Assembly: GCF_015910445.1 (NCBI RefSeq) | Contig: NZ_CP048882.1 | Location: 2,976,001-3,040,000, forward strand | Length of the DNA: 64,000 nt | Direction: 5' to 3' | Source of the DNA: Streptomyces bathyalis | Lineage (GTDB): Bacteria; Actinomycetota; Actinomycetes; Streptomycetales; Streptomycetaceae | Shown: one piece after another, positions 8,686 through 18,423 of the stretch | Numbering within the stretch: the stretch's first letter is position 1 | Layout: each line of letters begins with the position of its first letter | Made by a program: the position numbers and the translations under genes | The notes under the pieces: model-generated | The model's input: the letters and a program-made list of their open reading frames with translations, nothing else | The model's database searches: none | Told to the model about the DNA's origin: nothing

Positions 8686-10223
8686 CGACGGACGGCACGG
8701 ACGAGAGATCCAGCAACGCGCGCGTCGCGACCCGTCCGGATTCTGTGGCGGGACCGGACGGGGGCGTCGTGGTGCGGCCCCCGCAGCAGGCGGGCGACCG
8801 GACCGTACCCCCGCCCGTCGGCAGCCTGCGCAAGCGGCGGAACCTCCTGCGGCTTCGGCACCGTGGCGCTGCGGCGCTGGCCGTCGCAGACGCGGCCGCC
8901 TCCGTTTCCGTCGTCGCGGCCGTCGGCGGGGCCGACGCGGACAGCCTGCTGCTCGGGCCCGTCGTCTTCGGCGCGCTCGCCCTCAACGCGCAGGCGGGCC
9001 TGTACCGGCCGGGGCTGCGGGCGTACGCGCTCGACGAGCTTCCCGCGCTGGCCGCCCGTGCGGCGCTGGCCTGGTGCGTGGCCGCAGCGCTCCTCGCGTC
9101 CTTCGACCGTCCGGCGGCACTGAACTGGGGCGTCCTGCTCGCCGCCGTCGCCGCGAACGCCGCCCTGGCGGGTATGGCACGCGCCCTGGTGCACTGCTTC
9201 CGGCGGATCAAGGCACGGCGCCGGCCGCGTCCGGCGCTGATCGTCGGCAGCGGGCGGCTCGCCCGTACGGTCGCGGGCGTCTTCACCGAGCACCCTCGCT
9301 ACGGGCTGCAGCCCGTCGGGTTCGTCGACCTCGTCGGCGAAGCGGAGGGCGAGGACGGCGACGAGGCCGGCGAGGACGACGGCGCGCCGCTGCCCGTGGT
9401 CATGGTGCTGGAGGACGTGACGAGAGCCGTCATCCAGAACACCGTCCGGGACGTTGTGTTCCTGCGCTCGCCCTGGGAGGAGACGCAGAACGCGCTGCTG
9501 GCAAGGGCGTTGGGCGAACGTGGAGTGGCCGGCTGGCTGGTTCGGCCCGGCTGCGCGGTCGGCGTGCACGGCACCCACGACACGGGCCCCTCCCACGTGT
9601 GGGGGTTCTCGTGCAGGCGTCTGTCCCTTGAGTGCCCCGGTTCCGGATGGAGCTGGCGCAAGCGGCTGCTCGACCTGGCGCTCGTCGTACCGGCGCTGGT
9701 CGTGGCCACCCCGCTGCTGGCCGCCTGCGCGCTGGCCGTACGGATCTCGGACGGGCCGGGGGTCATCTTCCGGCAGGAGCGCGTGGGGCTCGGAGGCGGT
9801 CCGTTCACACTGCTGAAGTTCCGCACGCTGCGGCCCGAGAACGAGACGGAGTCGGCGACGCTGTGGAGCGTCGCGGGCGACGACCGGATGAGCACCGTCG
9901 GGCGGATGCTGCGCCGCACCTCCCTGGACGAGCTGCCGCAGCTGTGGAATGTGCTGCGCGGAGACATGAGCCTCGTCGGGCCGCGACCCGAACGCCCCTA
10001 CTTCGTGGAGCAGTTCAGCAAGGACCTCCCGGGCTATGCCGAGCGGCACCGTTCGCCCGTCGGCATCACCGGCCTCGCCCAGGTCTACGGGCTGCGCGGC
10101 AACACGTCCATCGAGGACCGGGCGCGCTTCGACAACCACTACATCGAGACGTGGTCGCTGTGGCAGGACGTGCGGATCATGTTCCGCACGGTGACCTCGT
10201 TCTTCCGCCTCGAAGGCCGGTGA
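8682..10223 (+). CDS. polyprenyl-phosphate sugar-1-phosphate transferase (WbaP-like, initiating enzyme)
   Basis: A 513-residue initiating transferase for exopolysaccharide. It moves a hexose-1-phosphate from a nucleotide sugar to undecaprenyl phosphate. The N-terminal half has hydrophobic helices from about residue 65 and a CoA-binding-like Rossmann segment (ALIVGSGRLARTVAGVF). The C-terminal third is the bacterial sugar transferase domain: KRLLDLALVVPAL membrane hairpin, FRQERVGLGGGPFTLLKFRTL, then SLDELPQLWNVLRGDMSLVG and PRPERPYF. The ATG at 8682 overlaps the previous stop. An upstream TTG is possible but less likely. Confidence 0.9.
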   Translation: MTTDGTDERSSNARVATRPDSVAGPDGGVVVRPPQQAGDRTVPPPVGSLRKRRNLLRLRHRGAAALAVADAAASVSVVAAVGGADADSLLLGPVVFGALALNAQAGLYRPGLRAYALDELPALAARAALAWCVAAALLASFDRPAALNWGVLLAAVAANAALAGMARALVHCFRRIKARRRPRPALIVGSGRLARTVAGVFTEHPRYGLQPVGFVDLVGEAEGEDGDEAGEDDGAPLPVVMVLEDVTRAVIQNTVRDVVFLRSPWEETQNALLARALGERGVAGWLVRPGCAVGVHGTHDTGPSHVWGFSCRRLSLECPGSGWSWRKRLLDLALVVPALVVATPLLAACALAVRISDGPGVIFRQERVGLGGGPFTLLKFRTLRPENETESATLWSVAGDDRMSTVGRMLRRTSLDELPQLWNVLRGDMSLVGPRPERPYFVEQFSKDLPGYAERHRSPVGITGLAQVYGLRGNTSIEDRARFDNHYIETWSLWQDVRIMFRTVTSFFRLEGR

Positions 10224-11791
10224 TCGGGGTGACGGTCGCACTACCGGAGAGCCGGCGTCCACCCGGCGACGGCGGCCGGAATCTGCCGGGACATGACCGG
10301 GATGCGAGCGGACGCAGGTACGGCACGAACGGGCCGGCGGCCGGGCCGGAAGGTCCGGAAGGTCCGGACGGCGAGCGGGATACGCGGCGCGGGCCGCCCG
10401 TGACGAGCCCGGCGTTCTGGCGCCGATGGGCCCCGATGGTGCCCGCAGTGGCCACCGTTCTCATCCTGTGCGTGCCGGTGCAGACCGGCGACGTGACCAC
10501 TTCGGGCAAGATCACTGCCGCAGACGCGGCCTCCCTGGTGCTGGTGGTGTGGTGCCTGGTGAGGCTGCTGCGCGGACGCGGCGGTCGGCTTACACCCACG
10601 GCGGCTTCGGTGCTCGGGGCACCGGCTGTCGCCTTTGCGGTGGCGACCGCCGCGTCCGCCGATCCGATGGCGAGCCTCCCGGGCTTCGTCCGGTATCTGC
10701 AGATCTTCGTGCTGGTCCCGGGTGCGCTGCTGCTCCTGCTGCGCGGCACCCGCGACTTCCGGCTGCTGTCCTGGGCGTTGATCCTGCTGGCCCTGGTGCA
10801 GGGAGCCGTCGGCGTCGTACAGAACCTGACCCGGACCGGCGCCTCGTACATGGGCCAGGACGTGCGCGCCGTGGGCACGTTCGGGCCGCTGGACGTCATG
10901 GGGATGTCCACGGTGGTCTCGCTGGGGCTGGTGACCGCCTTCGCGCTCGGCCTCGCGGACCGGCGCGCCATTTCACGGCGGCAGCGCGTCACCGCGATGT
11001 GGTGCGCCGCGGCGCTGGTTCCTCCGCTCGGCCTCTCCTACAGCCGCGGCGCGTGGATCGCCACGGCGGTCGCGTGCGTCGTGGTACTGCTGCTGGCGGG
11101 CGTGCGCAGAGCGGCGCTCATCCTCCTCGCGCTGGCCGCCGCGTCGGTGGTGCTGGTGGGGGGCTTCGGGGTCGGATCGTCCATGGTCCAGGAGCGGCTG
11201 ACGAGCATCACCGACATCAGCGCGGCCCCTGACCGGTCCGTCACCGACCGCTACAGCCTCTGGTCGGCCGCCACCGCGATGTGGCAGGACGACCCCGCAA
11301 CCGGCGTCGGCTTGAAGAACTTTCCCGCGCACCGCGACGGGCACGCCTCGTTGGGGCTCTCCTCGGGCAGCGACACCGCCGGGGCAGGCATGCAGTTCCA
11401 GAAGGAACCGCTGCTCTCCCCGCACAACATGTATCTGCTCGTCCTCAGCGAGCAGGGCCTGATCGGGGCCGTGGCTGTCGTCGGCAGCGGAGGCGTGCTG
11501 CTCGTGTGCGGTCTGCGGCGCCTGCACGCCGCCCGCCGGGCGCACTTCGGCGGCGGTCCCGCGGACGCCCCCGGCGCCGCCGACTGCGGGCTGGCGGCCG
11601 TCGGACTGCTGGTCTGGCAGGGCGTCGACTTCCTCTACGCCGACATCGGCGGCCCGTCGACCGTGCTGACCGCGGTCCTCCTCGGAACGGTCGCCTGGTG
11701 GGCCCTGGCCCCCTCCCCCGCGGCCGCCGCTCCCCTCCCGAACTCCCCCGCGACGAGCGCCGACGACAAGGCAGAGGCATCCGCCCGATGA
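10220..11791 (+). CDS. O-antigen ligase/polymerase-like membrane protein (Wzy/WaaL type)
   Basis: A 523-residue polytopic membrane protein. The GTG at 10220 overlaps the previous stop (GTGA). A GTG at 10400 just before the first helix is an alternative start. About 60 polar residues precede roughly ten hydrophobic helices. Family marks are the LSYSRGAWIATAVA segment and a large extracytoplasmic loop with TGVGLKNFPAHRDGH and LSPHNMYLLVLSEQGLIGA, which match the conserved His/Glu region of O-antigen ligases. In this locus the likely role is polymerisation of lipid-linked repeat units, or their ligation to an acceptor, on the outer face of the membrane. Confidence 0.82.
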   Translation: MIGVTVALPESRRPPGDGGRNLPGHDRDASGRRYGTNGPAAGPEGPEGPDGERDTRRGPPVTSPAFWRRWAPMVPAVATVLILCVPVQTGDVTTSGKITAADAASLVLVVWCLVRLLRGRGGRLTPTAASVLGAPAVAFAVATAASADPMASLPGFVRYLQIFVLVPGALLLLLRGTRDFRLLSWALILLALVQGAVGVVQNLTRTGASYMGQDVRAVGTFGPLDVMGMSTVVSLGLVTAFALGLADRRAISRRQRVTAMWCAAALVPPLGLSYSRGAWIATAVACVVVLLLAGVRRAALILLALAAASVVLVGGFGVGSSMVQERLTSITDISAAPDRSVTDRYSLWSAATAMWQDDPATGVGLKNFPAHRDGHASLGLSSGSDTAGAGMQFQKEPLLSPHNMYLLVLSEQGLIGAVAVVGSGGVLLVCGLRRLHAARRAHFGGGPADAPGAADCGLAAVGLLVWQGVDFLYADIGGPSTVLTAVLLGTVAWWALAPSPAAAAPLPNSPATSADDKAEASAR

Positions 11792-13692
11792 CGGAAACGC
11801 ACGCCTCCCGCACCACCACTCAGGACGCGGCGACGCTCACGGGCACCGGCGCCGGGAGCGACGGCAACGGCAGGGCAGGCGACGCAGGCCCTCCGCCACT
11901 GGGCAGGTTCCTCGCCCGCGCCGCCGTGATCACCGCTGCCCTCACGGCGGCCGGCGCGTTCTTCGGCCTGCTCCGGGACCAGGCGATCGCCAGCCTCTTC
12001 GGCGCCGACGCCGACACCGACGCCTTCCTCGTCGCATGGACCGTCCCTGAACTGGCCGCGACGCTGCTCATCGAGGACGCGATGGCGCTGATCCTCGTCC
12101 CCGCCTTCAGCCTCGCCCTCTCCCGGCGGGCGGCGGCCCGTTCGGGCGCCGCGGACGGCGGCGCCCTGCTCGACGCGGAAGCAGCTGACGGACTCGACCC
12201 GGTGCTGGGTGTCGTGAGGCGGACCCTGCCGCGGCTGCTGCTGGGGCTCACCGCGACCGCCGCGCTCATGCTGCTCGCCGCTCCGCTGCTGGTGCGAGTG
12301 CTGGCACCGGGTCTGCCGGACGCCCGTACGGCCGTCGACTGCATGCGTCTGACGTCCCTGACCGTGGTGACCTTCGGGCTGGCCGGCTACTTCAGCGCCG
12401 CGCTGCGCGCCCACCGGCGCTTCGTCGCACCCGCGGCGATCTACGTCGCGTACAACGCGGCGATCATCGCGGTCATGTTCGCCGGGCACACCCTGTGGGG
12501 CGTGCGGGCTGCGGCCGTGGGGGTCGCGGTGGGCGGCGGCCTGATGGTGCTGGTCCAACTGCCCTCGTTCATCAAGCAGTTGCCGTCGCGAGAGAAGCGC
12601 AGGACGGCAGCCGGGCTCCGCAAGGCCGTGACTGCCACGGATGCCCCCGCGACTGCGACGGCGTCCGCGAAGGTCCCGGGGGGCCCGGGGGGCCCGGCCA
12701 CGACGTCCGGCAGCCCCGTGCCGTCCGACGGCACCGGCCCCGTCGCCGCCCCTCCCGTGCCGGACTCTCCGGAGGCGACCGCTCCCCCGGCCACTGCCGC
12801 AGCAGGGCATTCCGCGTACACCGGCCGCATCGCGCTGCTCGGCCTCGGCGTGCTGGCTCCCGTCGTGTGCTTCGCCATCAGCCGCCAGGCGCAGGTGCTC
12901 TTCGAGCGCTATCTGGCCTCGCCCCTGCCCGCGGGCGCCATCTCGCACCTCAACTACGCGCAGAAGGTCGCGCAGATGCCGATGGTGCTCTCGCTCATGG
13001 TGTGCACCGTCACCTTCCCCGTCGTGGCACGCGCCATGGCGGAGGGCGACAAGCAGCGGGCGCGCCTGCGCGTGGAGCGCGACCTGGCGCTGGTCGGGAT
13101 CGTCGTGCTGCTGGGTGCCGCCTACGTCATCGCCTGCGCGCCGCAGCTCATCCAACTCCTTTTCCAACGGGGCGCGTTCGACGCCCGCGACACCGCCGAC
13201 ACGGCGTCCGTGATGCGGGTCTACAGCTTCGGGCTGCTCGGTCACAGCCTGGTGGGCGCCCTGGTGCGTCCGTTCTTCTCCGGTACGCGGCCCACCTGGT
13301 ATCCGGCCGCGGCGATGGCCGTGGGACTCCTCGTCACCGTCGTCGCGGGGGCGGTCGCCGTGCGCCCGTGGGGAGTTCACGGCATCGCCGCCGCCAACGC
13401 CACCGGGATCCTCACCACCGCGCTGCTCCTGCTGCACGGCCTCGGTGCCCGCGTGGTCGCCATCGATGTACGCCGGGTCGCCGCCGGGCTGGTCCGGTTG
13501 CTGCTGGCGGCGGCCGTAGCCGCAGCCGCGGGCTGGGGTGCGGCCCGGCTCGTCGCCGATCCGCTGGCGGGTGCCGCGGCCGGCGGCGTGACCGTCCTCG
13601 TCGTCTTCGCAGCCGTGGCCCGCCTCGTCAGGGCCCCGGAGGTGCCTCAGCTGTTCGCCACCGTCAAACGAAGGTTCGCTCATGTCCGCTGA
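11788..13692 (+). CDS. MurJ/MviN-type (Wzx-like) lipid-linked oligosaccharide flippase
   Basis: A 634-residue membrane protein of the MOP exporter superfamily. The ATG overlaps the previous stop. A variable N-terminus leads to the helix ITAALTAAGAFFGLLRDQAIASLFGADADTD-AFLVAW, the classic MurJ/MviN start. A second half with QVLFERYLASPLPAGAISHLNYAQKVAQ is also typical. Between the halves (about residues 275-340) is an unusual Pro/Ala/Thr/Gly-rich cytoplasmic insert. Because it sits inside the polysaccharide operon it probably flips the lipid-linked repeat unit rather than lipid II. The housekeeping murJ would be elsewhere. Confidence 0.85.
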   Translation: MTETHASRTTTQDAATLTGTGAGSDGNGRAGDAGPPPLGRFLARAAVITAALTAAGAFFGLLRDQAIASLFGADADTDAFLVAWTVPELAATLLIEDAMALILVPAFSLALSRRAAARSGAADGGALLDAEAADGLDPVLGVVRRTLPRLLLGLTATAALMLLAAPLLVRVLAPGLPDARTAVDCMRLTSLTVVTFGLAGYFSAALRAHRRFVAPAAIYVAYNAAIIAVMFAGHTLWGVRAAAVGVAVGGGLMVLVQLPSFIKQLPSREKRRTAAGLRKAVTATDAPATATASAKVPGGPGGPATTSGSPVPSDGTGPVAAPPVPDSPEATAPPATAAAGHSAYTGRIALLGLGVLAPVVCFAISRQAQVLFERYLASPLPAGAISHLNYAQKVAQMPMVLSLMVCTVTFPVVARAMAEGDKQRARLRVERDLALVGIVVLLGAAYVIACAPQLIQLLFQRGAFDARDTADTASVMRVYSFGLLGHSLVGALVRPFFSGTRPTWYPAAAMAVGLLVTVVAGAVAVRPWGVHGIAAANATGILTTALLLLHGLGARVVAIDVRRVAAGLVRLLLAAAVAAAAGWGAARLVADPLAGAAAGGVTVLVVFAAVARLVRAPEVPQLFATVKRRFAHVR

Positions 13693-14602
13693 GTTCCGTG
13701 CCCGCGTCCCCGCTCTGCCGCTGCCATCGCCCCAGCGACGGGTGCCCGTACCGGCGTCCACACGCGAGGCGGTGACCGCCCCCGCAACCGCTCGCACAGG
13801 CATGCGGCGGCAGAGGCCGCCTTGGGTGCTGATGTACCACTCGGTCTCCAGCTGCACGGACGACCCGTACCGGATCACCGTCTCTCCGTACCGCCTCGAC
13901 CGGCAGTTGCGCTGGCTGCGCGGACGCGGGCTCTCCGGCGTCAGCGTGGGTGAGCTGATGCGGGCGCGCGCCGCCGGACGCGCCGCCGGACTGGTCGGGC
14001 TGACCTTCGACGACGGCTACACCGACTTCGTCGACGGCGCGCTGCCGCTGCTGCGCAGGCACGGATGCACGGCCACCGTCTTCGTACTGCCCGGGCGGCT
14101 CGGCGGCGAGAACGCCTGGGACGAACTCGGCCCCCGCAAGCCCCTCCTGGACGCCCAGGGCATCCGCACCGCTGCCGCCGAGGGCATGGAGATCGGCTCG
14201 CACGGCATGATGCACACCGATCTGACCACGGCCGACGACACCACGGTCGAGCGGGAGACGAAGCAGAGCCGCGAGATGCTCGCGGACATCACCGGCACCG
14301 ATCCGGAGGGTTTCTGCTACCCGTACGGGACGGTCGATCCCAGGGCCATCAAGGCGGTGCGCAACGCCGGTTACGGCTACGCCTGCGCGATCGACCCCGG
14401 AGCGCTCACGTGCATGCATGCCCTGCCGAGGGTGCACATCGACGCCTCCGACACCTCCGTACGGCTGTTCCTGAAGCGGACGCTGAACCCGCTCCGCCGC
14501 AAGGCGCTGCCCCCGGAGCCGCAGGTGCCGAGTGACGCCGGTGCGGAGGCCGGAGAGGACGAGGGAGCGGTCGGCAGCGGAAGAACCGGCGGCGGCCGAT
14601 GA
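13682..14602 (+). CDS. polysaccharide deacetylase (NodB/CE4 family)
   Basis: A 306-residue carbohydrate esterase of family 4 that removes N- or O-acetyl groups from sugar polymers. NodB motifs are complete: TFDDGY at 108-113 (general base and metal Asp), SHGMMH at 173-178 (metal His pair), and FCYPYG at 211-216. No clear signal peptide is seen. The N-terminus is Arg/Pro-rich, so export route or cytoplasmic action is open. The ATG overlaps the flippase gene by 11 bp. It probably trims acetyl groups of the polymer or its lipid-linked precursor. Confidence 0.86.
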   Translation: MSAEFRARVPALPLPSPQRRVPVPASTREAVTAPATARTGMRRQRPPWVLMYHSVSSCTDDPYRITVSPYRLDRQLRWLRGRGLSGVSVGELMRARAAGRAAGLVGLTFDDGYTDFVDGALPLLRRHGCTATVFVLPGRLGGENAWDELGPRKPLLDAQGIRTAAAEGMEIGSHGMMHTDLTTADDTTVERETKQSREMLADITGTDPEGFCYPYGTVDPRAIKAVRNAGYGYACAIDPGALTCMHALPRVHIDASDTSVRLFLKRTLNPLRRKALPPEPQVPSDAGAEAGEDEGAVGSGRTGGGR

Positions 14603-15792
14603 AGGTCGCACACATCATCACCGGGCTCGGCGTGGGCGGCGCCGAGCAGCAACTGCGGCTGATGCTGCGCCATCTGCCCGTCCGCTGCGACGTGTTCACG
14701 CTCACCGCACCGGGCGCCGTGGCCGAGGGCATCCTCGCCGACGGCCACCGCGTCACCCACCTGGGCATGACCGGCAACCTCGACGCGACGGTCATGCCGC
14801 TGCTGGTCCACATGCTCCGTGAGGGCCACTACGACCTCGTCCACACACACCTCTACCGGGCCTGTCTGTACGGCCGCCTCGCGGCACGGGTCGCCGGTGT
14901 GCGTGCCGTCGTCGCCACGGAGCACTCACTCGGCGAGGACACGATCGAGGGGAGGCGGCTCGGGCCCGGCATCCGCGCGCTGTATCTGGCCTCCGAACGG
15001 CTGGGCTGCGCCACCATCGCCGTCTCCGACACCGTCGCGCAGCGCCTGCGGCGGTGGGGGGTGCCGGCTTCCCGGCTGCACACCGTGCCCAACGGCATCG
15101 ACGCCCACCGCTTCCGCTTCGACCCCCTGGCCCGCGCCACCACACGCGGGCGGCTCGGCATCCCCCAGGACGCCTTCGTCGTGGGCGGGGTGGGGAGGCT
15201 GGTGCCGGGCAAGCACTTCGAGACGCTCGTACGGGCCGTGTCCGTACTGCCCGACGCGCGGCTGGTGCTCGTGGGCGACGGCCCCGAACGCGAGACGCTC
15301 CACGGCATCGCCACGGCGCTCGGCGCGCTCGACCGTATCCACATGCTCGGCGAGTGCGACGGGACGGTCGCCTCGGCCGGCGTCGGTGCGTGGGAGATCC
15401 CGGACCTCCTCGCCGCTATGGACGTGTTCGTCTCGCCCTCGTCCGAGGAGTCCTTCGGGCTCGCGGTTCTCGAAGCCCTGGCGGCGGGACTGCCGGCACT
15501 GCACGTGACGTGCCCGGCCATCGACGACCTGCCGCCGGAGGAGGCACCCGGCGCCCGCCGCATCGGCACCGGCGTGCCGGAACTCACCGCGCTCCTCTGC
15601 GAGTACCAGAACGCGGGGCCCGTACGGCTGCCCGTACCGCCCGTCGTGGAGCGCTACGACATCGCCCGCAGCGCGGAGCGGCTGATGGCCGTTTATCGCG
15701 CCGCGACGGGCGCACCGCAACTGCCCGCAACGGCGCCGGCCGCGGCGACTCCCGTACCGGCACCGACATCCCTACCCCTGACAACGAGGTGA
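14599..15792 (+). CDS. GT4-family glycosyltransferase
   Basis: A 397-residue GT-B glycosyltransferase, the second of the locus. Motifs are HIITGLGVGGAEQQLRLML at the N-terminus (acceptor side), VPNGIDAHRFRF, VGGVGRLVPGKHFETLVRA, LVLVGDGPERETL, and SPSSEESFGLAVLEALAAGLP with the conserved Glu pair. The ATG overlaps the deacetylase stop by 4 nt. It should add a sugar to the lipid-linked repeat at the cytoplasmic face. The last about 30 residues are a Pro/Ala/Thr tail. Confidence 0.88.
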   Translation: MKVAHIITGLGVGGAEQQLRLMLRHLPVRCDVFTLTAPGAVAEGILADGHRVTHLGMTGNLDATVMPLLVHMLREGHYDLVHTHLYRACLYGRLAARVAGVRAVVATEHSLGEDTIEGRRLGPGIRALYLASERLGCATIAVSDTVAQRLRRWGVPASRLHTVPNGIDAHRFRFDPLARATTRGRLGIPQDAFVVGGVGRLVPGKHFETLVRAVSVLPDARLVLVGDGPERETLHGIATALGALDRIHMLGECDGTVASAGVGAWEIPDLLAAMDVFVSPSSEESFGLAVLEALAAGLPALHVTCPAIDDLPPEEAPGARRIGTGVPELTALLCEYQNAGPVRLPVPPVVERYDIARSAERLMAVYRAATGAPQLPATAPAAATPVPAPTSLPLTTR

Positions 15793-15800
15793 GTCCTGCC

Positions 15801-17264
15801 ATGCCCAAAGCCGTACAGGGATCGGCCAACAACCCCACCGCGGACGGCTCGGCGCGCACGACGCAGTCCCGGCACGACGACCGCTCGTCGAACTCCGGCA
15901 CCGGCGACGGTGCGAAGGCCGCGGGCCGCGAGAGCGCGGAGAGCACCCCGGAGAAGAGCCCGGCCGGCACGTCGGGGAGCGAAGCGGCGAAGGCCGACGC
16001 GGCCGACGCCCGGCCCGGCACCACGACGGACCCGAAGACGGACTCCGGGGCCGGCACCAACGCCGACACCAAGTCCCGCTCCAAGCCCGGCCCCAAGTCC
16101 GGCACCACGACGGACGGCAAGAAGGACGTCGGGCGGGAAGACAGGAGCGACGCCGACTCCGGCGGTAAGCCGGACGCGAAGGCGCAGCCGGTCACCGAGC
16201 CGAAGAACGGCACGAAGGCCGAGACCGGTACCAAGGTCGAGGCCGGCACCAAGACCGGGGCGGGCACGAAGACCGAGACCGGCACGAAGGCCGAGACCGT
16301 GACCGAGCCGGAGGCGGGGCCGAAGACGCAGTCCGGCGCCAAGAGCGGGACCGGCGCGGACGGCACCGCCAAGGACGCCAAGGCGGGACGAGACGGAAAG
16401 CGCAGGTTCCGGGGCGGGAAGCCGGCGGCCTCGGCGCCGCCGATGAGCGGCAGAAGCAAGGCCTCCGCTCTGACCAGGACGACTCCCCTTCGGCGCAACG
16501 CCGTTGCCGGGGGCGGCTCCTCCGCGCGGGCGGGCGTGAACCCGCCCGTCCCTGAGCCCTCGGTGCCTTCGGGGCCGCGGCTGTCCGTCCGTCTCAGGGC
16601 GTGGCTGCGCCGCGCGCCTCGATGGTGGCCGCTGCCCCTCTGCCTCGTACTGGGTGCCGGTGCCGGCGCCACGTACTCGGAGATCACACCCCCGCAGTAC
16701 GCCGCCATCAGCTACGTCGTCGTCTCGCCGTCCGGCCCGGCGGAGGCGGGGGGCGCGCTGGGCTACGCGCAGGCGTTCGGCAAGATCGCCACGGATCCCG
16801 CGATCCTCGCCGACGCCGAGAAACGGGCGGGCCTGAGGCGGGGCACGATCCGGCAGGGCATCCAGGCCACCACCTCACCCGACGCCCCGATGGTGCAGAT
16901 CACCGCGACCTCCTCCAGCGCCTCGCAGGCGGCGAAGAACGCCGACGCCGTCGCGAAGGCGCTCACGCACACGGCCAAGGCGTCGGTGAAGCGGACCGGC
17001 GCCCGCCTGACCCTCCTCTCCCAGGCCGTGGCACCGGCGACGCCCGTCTCACCGTCCCGGGAGGTCACGGTCGCCGTGGGTGCGTGCGCGGGCGGGCTGC
17101 TCGGCGGGCTGGCACTGCTCGCCCGCCCGCAGTTCCGTCGCCGCCCCGAGTACACGGACAGCCCCGTGGCAGCCGGCGGCGGCCGTGTGCCCGAGGAGAC
17201 CACCGGCTCCGGTCCCACGCCGGAGGCCACGAGCGCCAACTCCCTGACGGAGGCGGGACGATGA
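15801..17264 (+). CDS. Wzz/YveK-like chain-length determinant with long disordered N-terminus
   Basis: A 487-residue protein. Residues 300-420 resemble a polysaccharide co-polymerase periplasmic domain. It is bounded by helices at about 275-292 and 421-441, with the Pro-rich APATPVSPSR motif just before the second, as in Wzz and YveK proteins. The first 270 residues are cytoplasmic, lack hydrophobic residues and are made of Lys/Thr/Gly/Glu repeats such as GTKAETGTKVEAGTKTGAGT. No tyrosine kinase domain or Tyr-rich tail is present. It would set polymer length with the Wzy-like protein. The start at 15801 follows the previous gene by 8 nt. Confidence 0.78.
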   Translation: MPKAVQGSANNPTADGSARTTQSRHDDRSSNSGTGDGAKAAGRESAESTPEKSPAGTSGSEAAKADAADARPGTTTDPKTDSGAGTNADTKSRSKPGPKSGTTTDGKKDVGREDRSDADSGGKPDAKAQPVTEPKNGTKAETGTKVEAGTKTGAGTKTETGTKAETVTEPEAGPKTQSGAKSGTGADGTAKDAKAGRDGKRRFRGGKPAASAPPMSGRSKASALTRTTPLRRNAVAGGGSSARAGVNPPVPEPSVPSGPRLSVRLRAWLRRAPRWWPLPLCLVLGAGAGATYSEITPPQYAAISYVVVSPSGPAEAGGALGYAQAFGKIATDPAILADAEKRAGLRRGTIRQGIQATTSPDAPMVQITATSSSASQAAKNADAVAKALTHTAKASVKRTGARLTLLSQAVAPATPVSPSREVTVAVGACAGGLLGGLALLARPQFRRRPEYTDSPVAAGGGRVPEETTGSGPTPEATSANSLTEAGR

Positions 17265-18418
17265 CCACTGCCAGTGTCTGCCGCGACCCGTCGGAATTCA
17301 CCGCCCTCGCCCGGGAGTGGGACGAACTGCGCGGGCGCAGCCAGGGCTCCACACCGTTCCAGTCCCACACCTGGCTGAACTCCTGGTGGCAGTCGTACGG
17401 CGGGACGGGGTGGCTCCGGGTCGTGCTCGTACGCGACAGGGGCCGGCTCGTCGCCGCAGCACCGATGATGCTCACGCACCGGCCCCTGCCGACGCTGGTC
17501 GCACTCGGCGGCGGCATCACCGACTTCTGCGACGTGCTGCTGGACGGCGAGTTCCCGGACGCGGCCACGTCTCTCGCGAGGGCGATGCACCTGGCCGCAC
17601 GCGGAGCGGTCGTCGACCTGCGCGAGGTGCGCCACGGTGCCGCGGCGGAGCAGCTGTACGACGCCTGGCCCGGTCCGCGCCGGAAGCTGAAGGACTCCGT
17701 GTGCCTCGAACTGCCCGGGGTCCCCATGGAGAAGCTGCTGGAACGGCTGCCCGTCGGCAGCGCGAAGCGCACCCGCCAGAAGCTACGCAAGATCGACAAG
17801 ATGGGGATCAAGGAGCACGACGTGCTGCCTTCGGAGGCGGCCGGTGCCGTCCGCACCCTCCTGAAGCTGCACGCGATGCAGTGGGAGGGCCGCGGGGTGA
17901 CACCCGAGCATCTGCGGCCGCGCTTCCGCGCCCACCTGGAGAGCACGGTCGAGCGCATGACGGAGAGCGGCGACGCGACCATCACCGAATACCGCGTCGA
18001 CGACGAGGTCGTGGCCTCGGACATCACCTTCACCAGCCGGGACATGGTCTGCGGCTACCTCTACGGCGCACACCCGAAGCTGCGCTCCCAGCGCGTCGAC
18101 ATCACCACGATGCTGCTGCGGCACGCCGCCGCGCACGCGGCATCCACAGGGGCCGACACCCTCAATCTGCTGCGCGGCGCGGAGCCGCACAAGCTGAGGT
18201 GGCAGGCCGAATCCGTCGCCAGTCAGCGACTTGTGATGGCCCGCAGGGAGATGGCGCCCGCGATGGGAGTGCATCTCGCGCAGGCCAAGGGGCGCGAGCT
18301 GGCGGCCGCGGCCGTGCGGCGAGCCAGGAACGCCGGCTGGACGGAGCGGTTCCGTCCGGGCGGTGCCGGGCGGCCAGGGGCGGACGCGGCCGCGGAGCCG
18401 GAGAAGCAACGGTCGTGA
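17261..18418 (+). CDS. FemAB/BioF2-like GNAT acyltransferase
   Basis: A 385-residue protein of the Acetyltransf_6 (CelD/BcsL, FemAB-related) type. The start pattern TPFQSHTWLNSWWQSYGG and RVVLVRDRGRLVAAAPMML mark the first half. The second half has SDITFTSRDMVCGYLYGAHPKL and LLRGAEPHKLRWQAES. Such genes are common in exopolysaccharide loci, where they are thought to acylate sugars. The donor and acceptor are not known here. The ATG overlaps the previous stop. It is the last gene of the overlapping run and is followed by a strong terminator. Confidence 0.8.
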   Translation: MTTASVCRDPSEFTALAREWDELRGRSQGSTPFQSHTWLNSWWQSYGGTGWLRVVLVRDRGRLVAAAPMMLTHRPLPTLVALGGGITDFCDVLLDGEFPDAATSLARAMHLAARGAVVDLREVRHGAAAEQLYDAWPGPRRKLKDSVCLELPGVPMEKLLERLPVGSAKRTRQKLRKIDKMGIKEHDVLPSEAAGAVRTLLKLHAMQWEGRGVTPEHLRPRFRAHLESTVERMTESGDATITEYRVDDEVVASDITFTSRDMVCGYLYGAHPKLRSQRVDITTMLLRHAAAHAASTGADTLNLLRGAEPHKLRWQAESVASQRLVMARREMAPAMGVHLAQAKGRELAAAAVRRARNAGWTERFRPGGAGRPGADAAAEPEKQRS

Positions 18419-18423
18419 ACGTC

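Noticed and set aside
7563..10262. Long minus-strand ORF (899 codons) opposite the glycosyltransferase and sugar transferase genes
   Set aside because: The translation is low-complexity Arg/Pro/Gly/Asp sequence with no motif. It is a GC-rich shadow of two clear plus-strand enzymes.
11635..13878. Minus-strand ORF (747 codons) opposite the flippase gene
   Set aside because: Antisense shadow; the plus strand encodes a full MurJ-type protein with conserved motifs.
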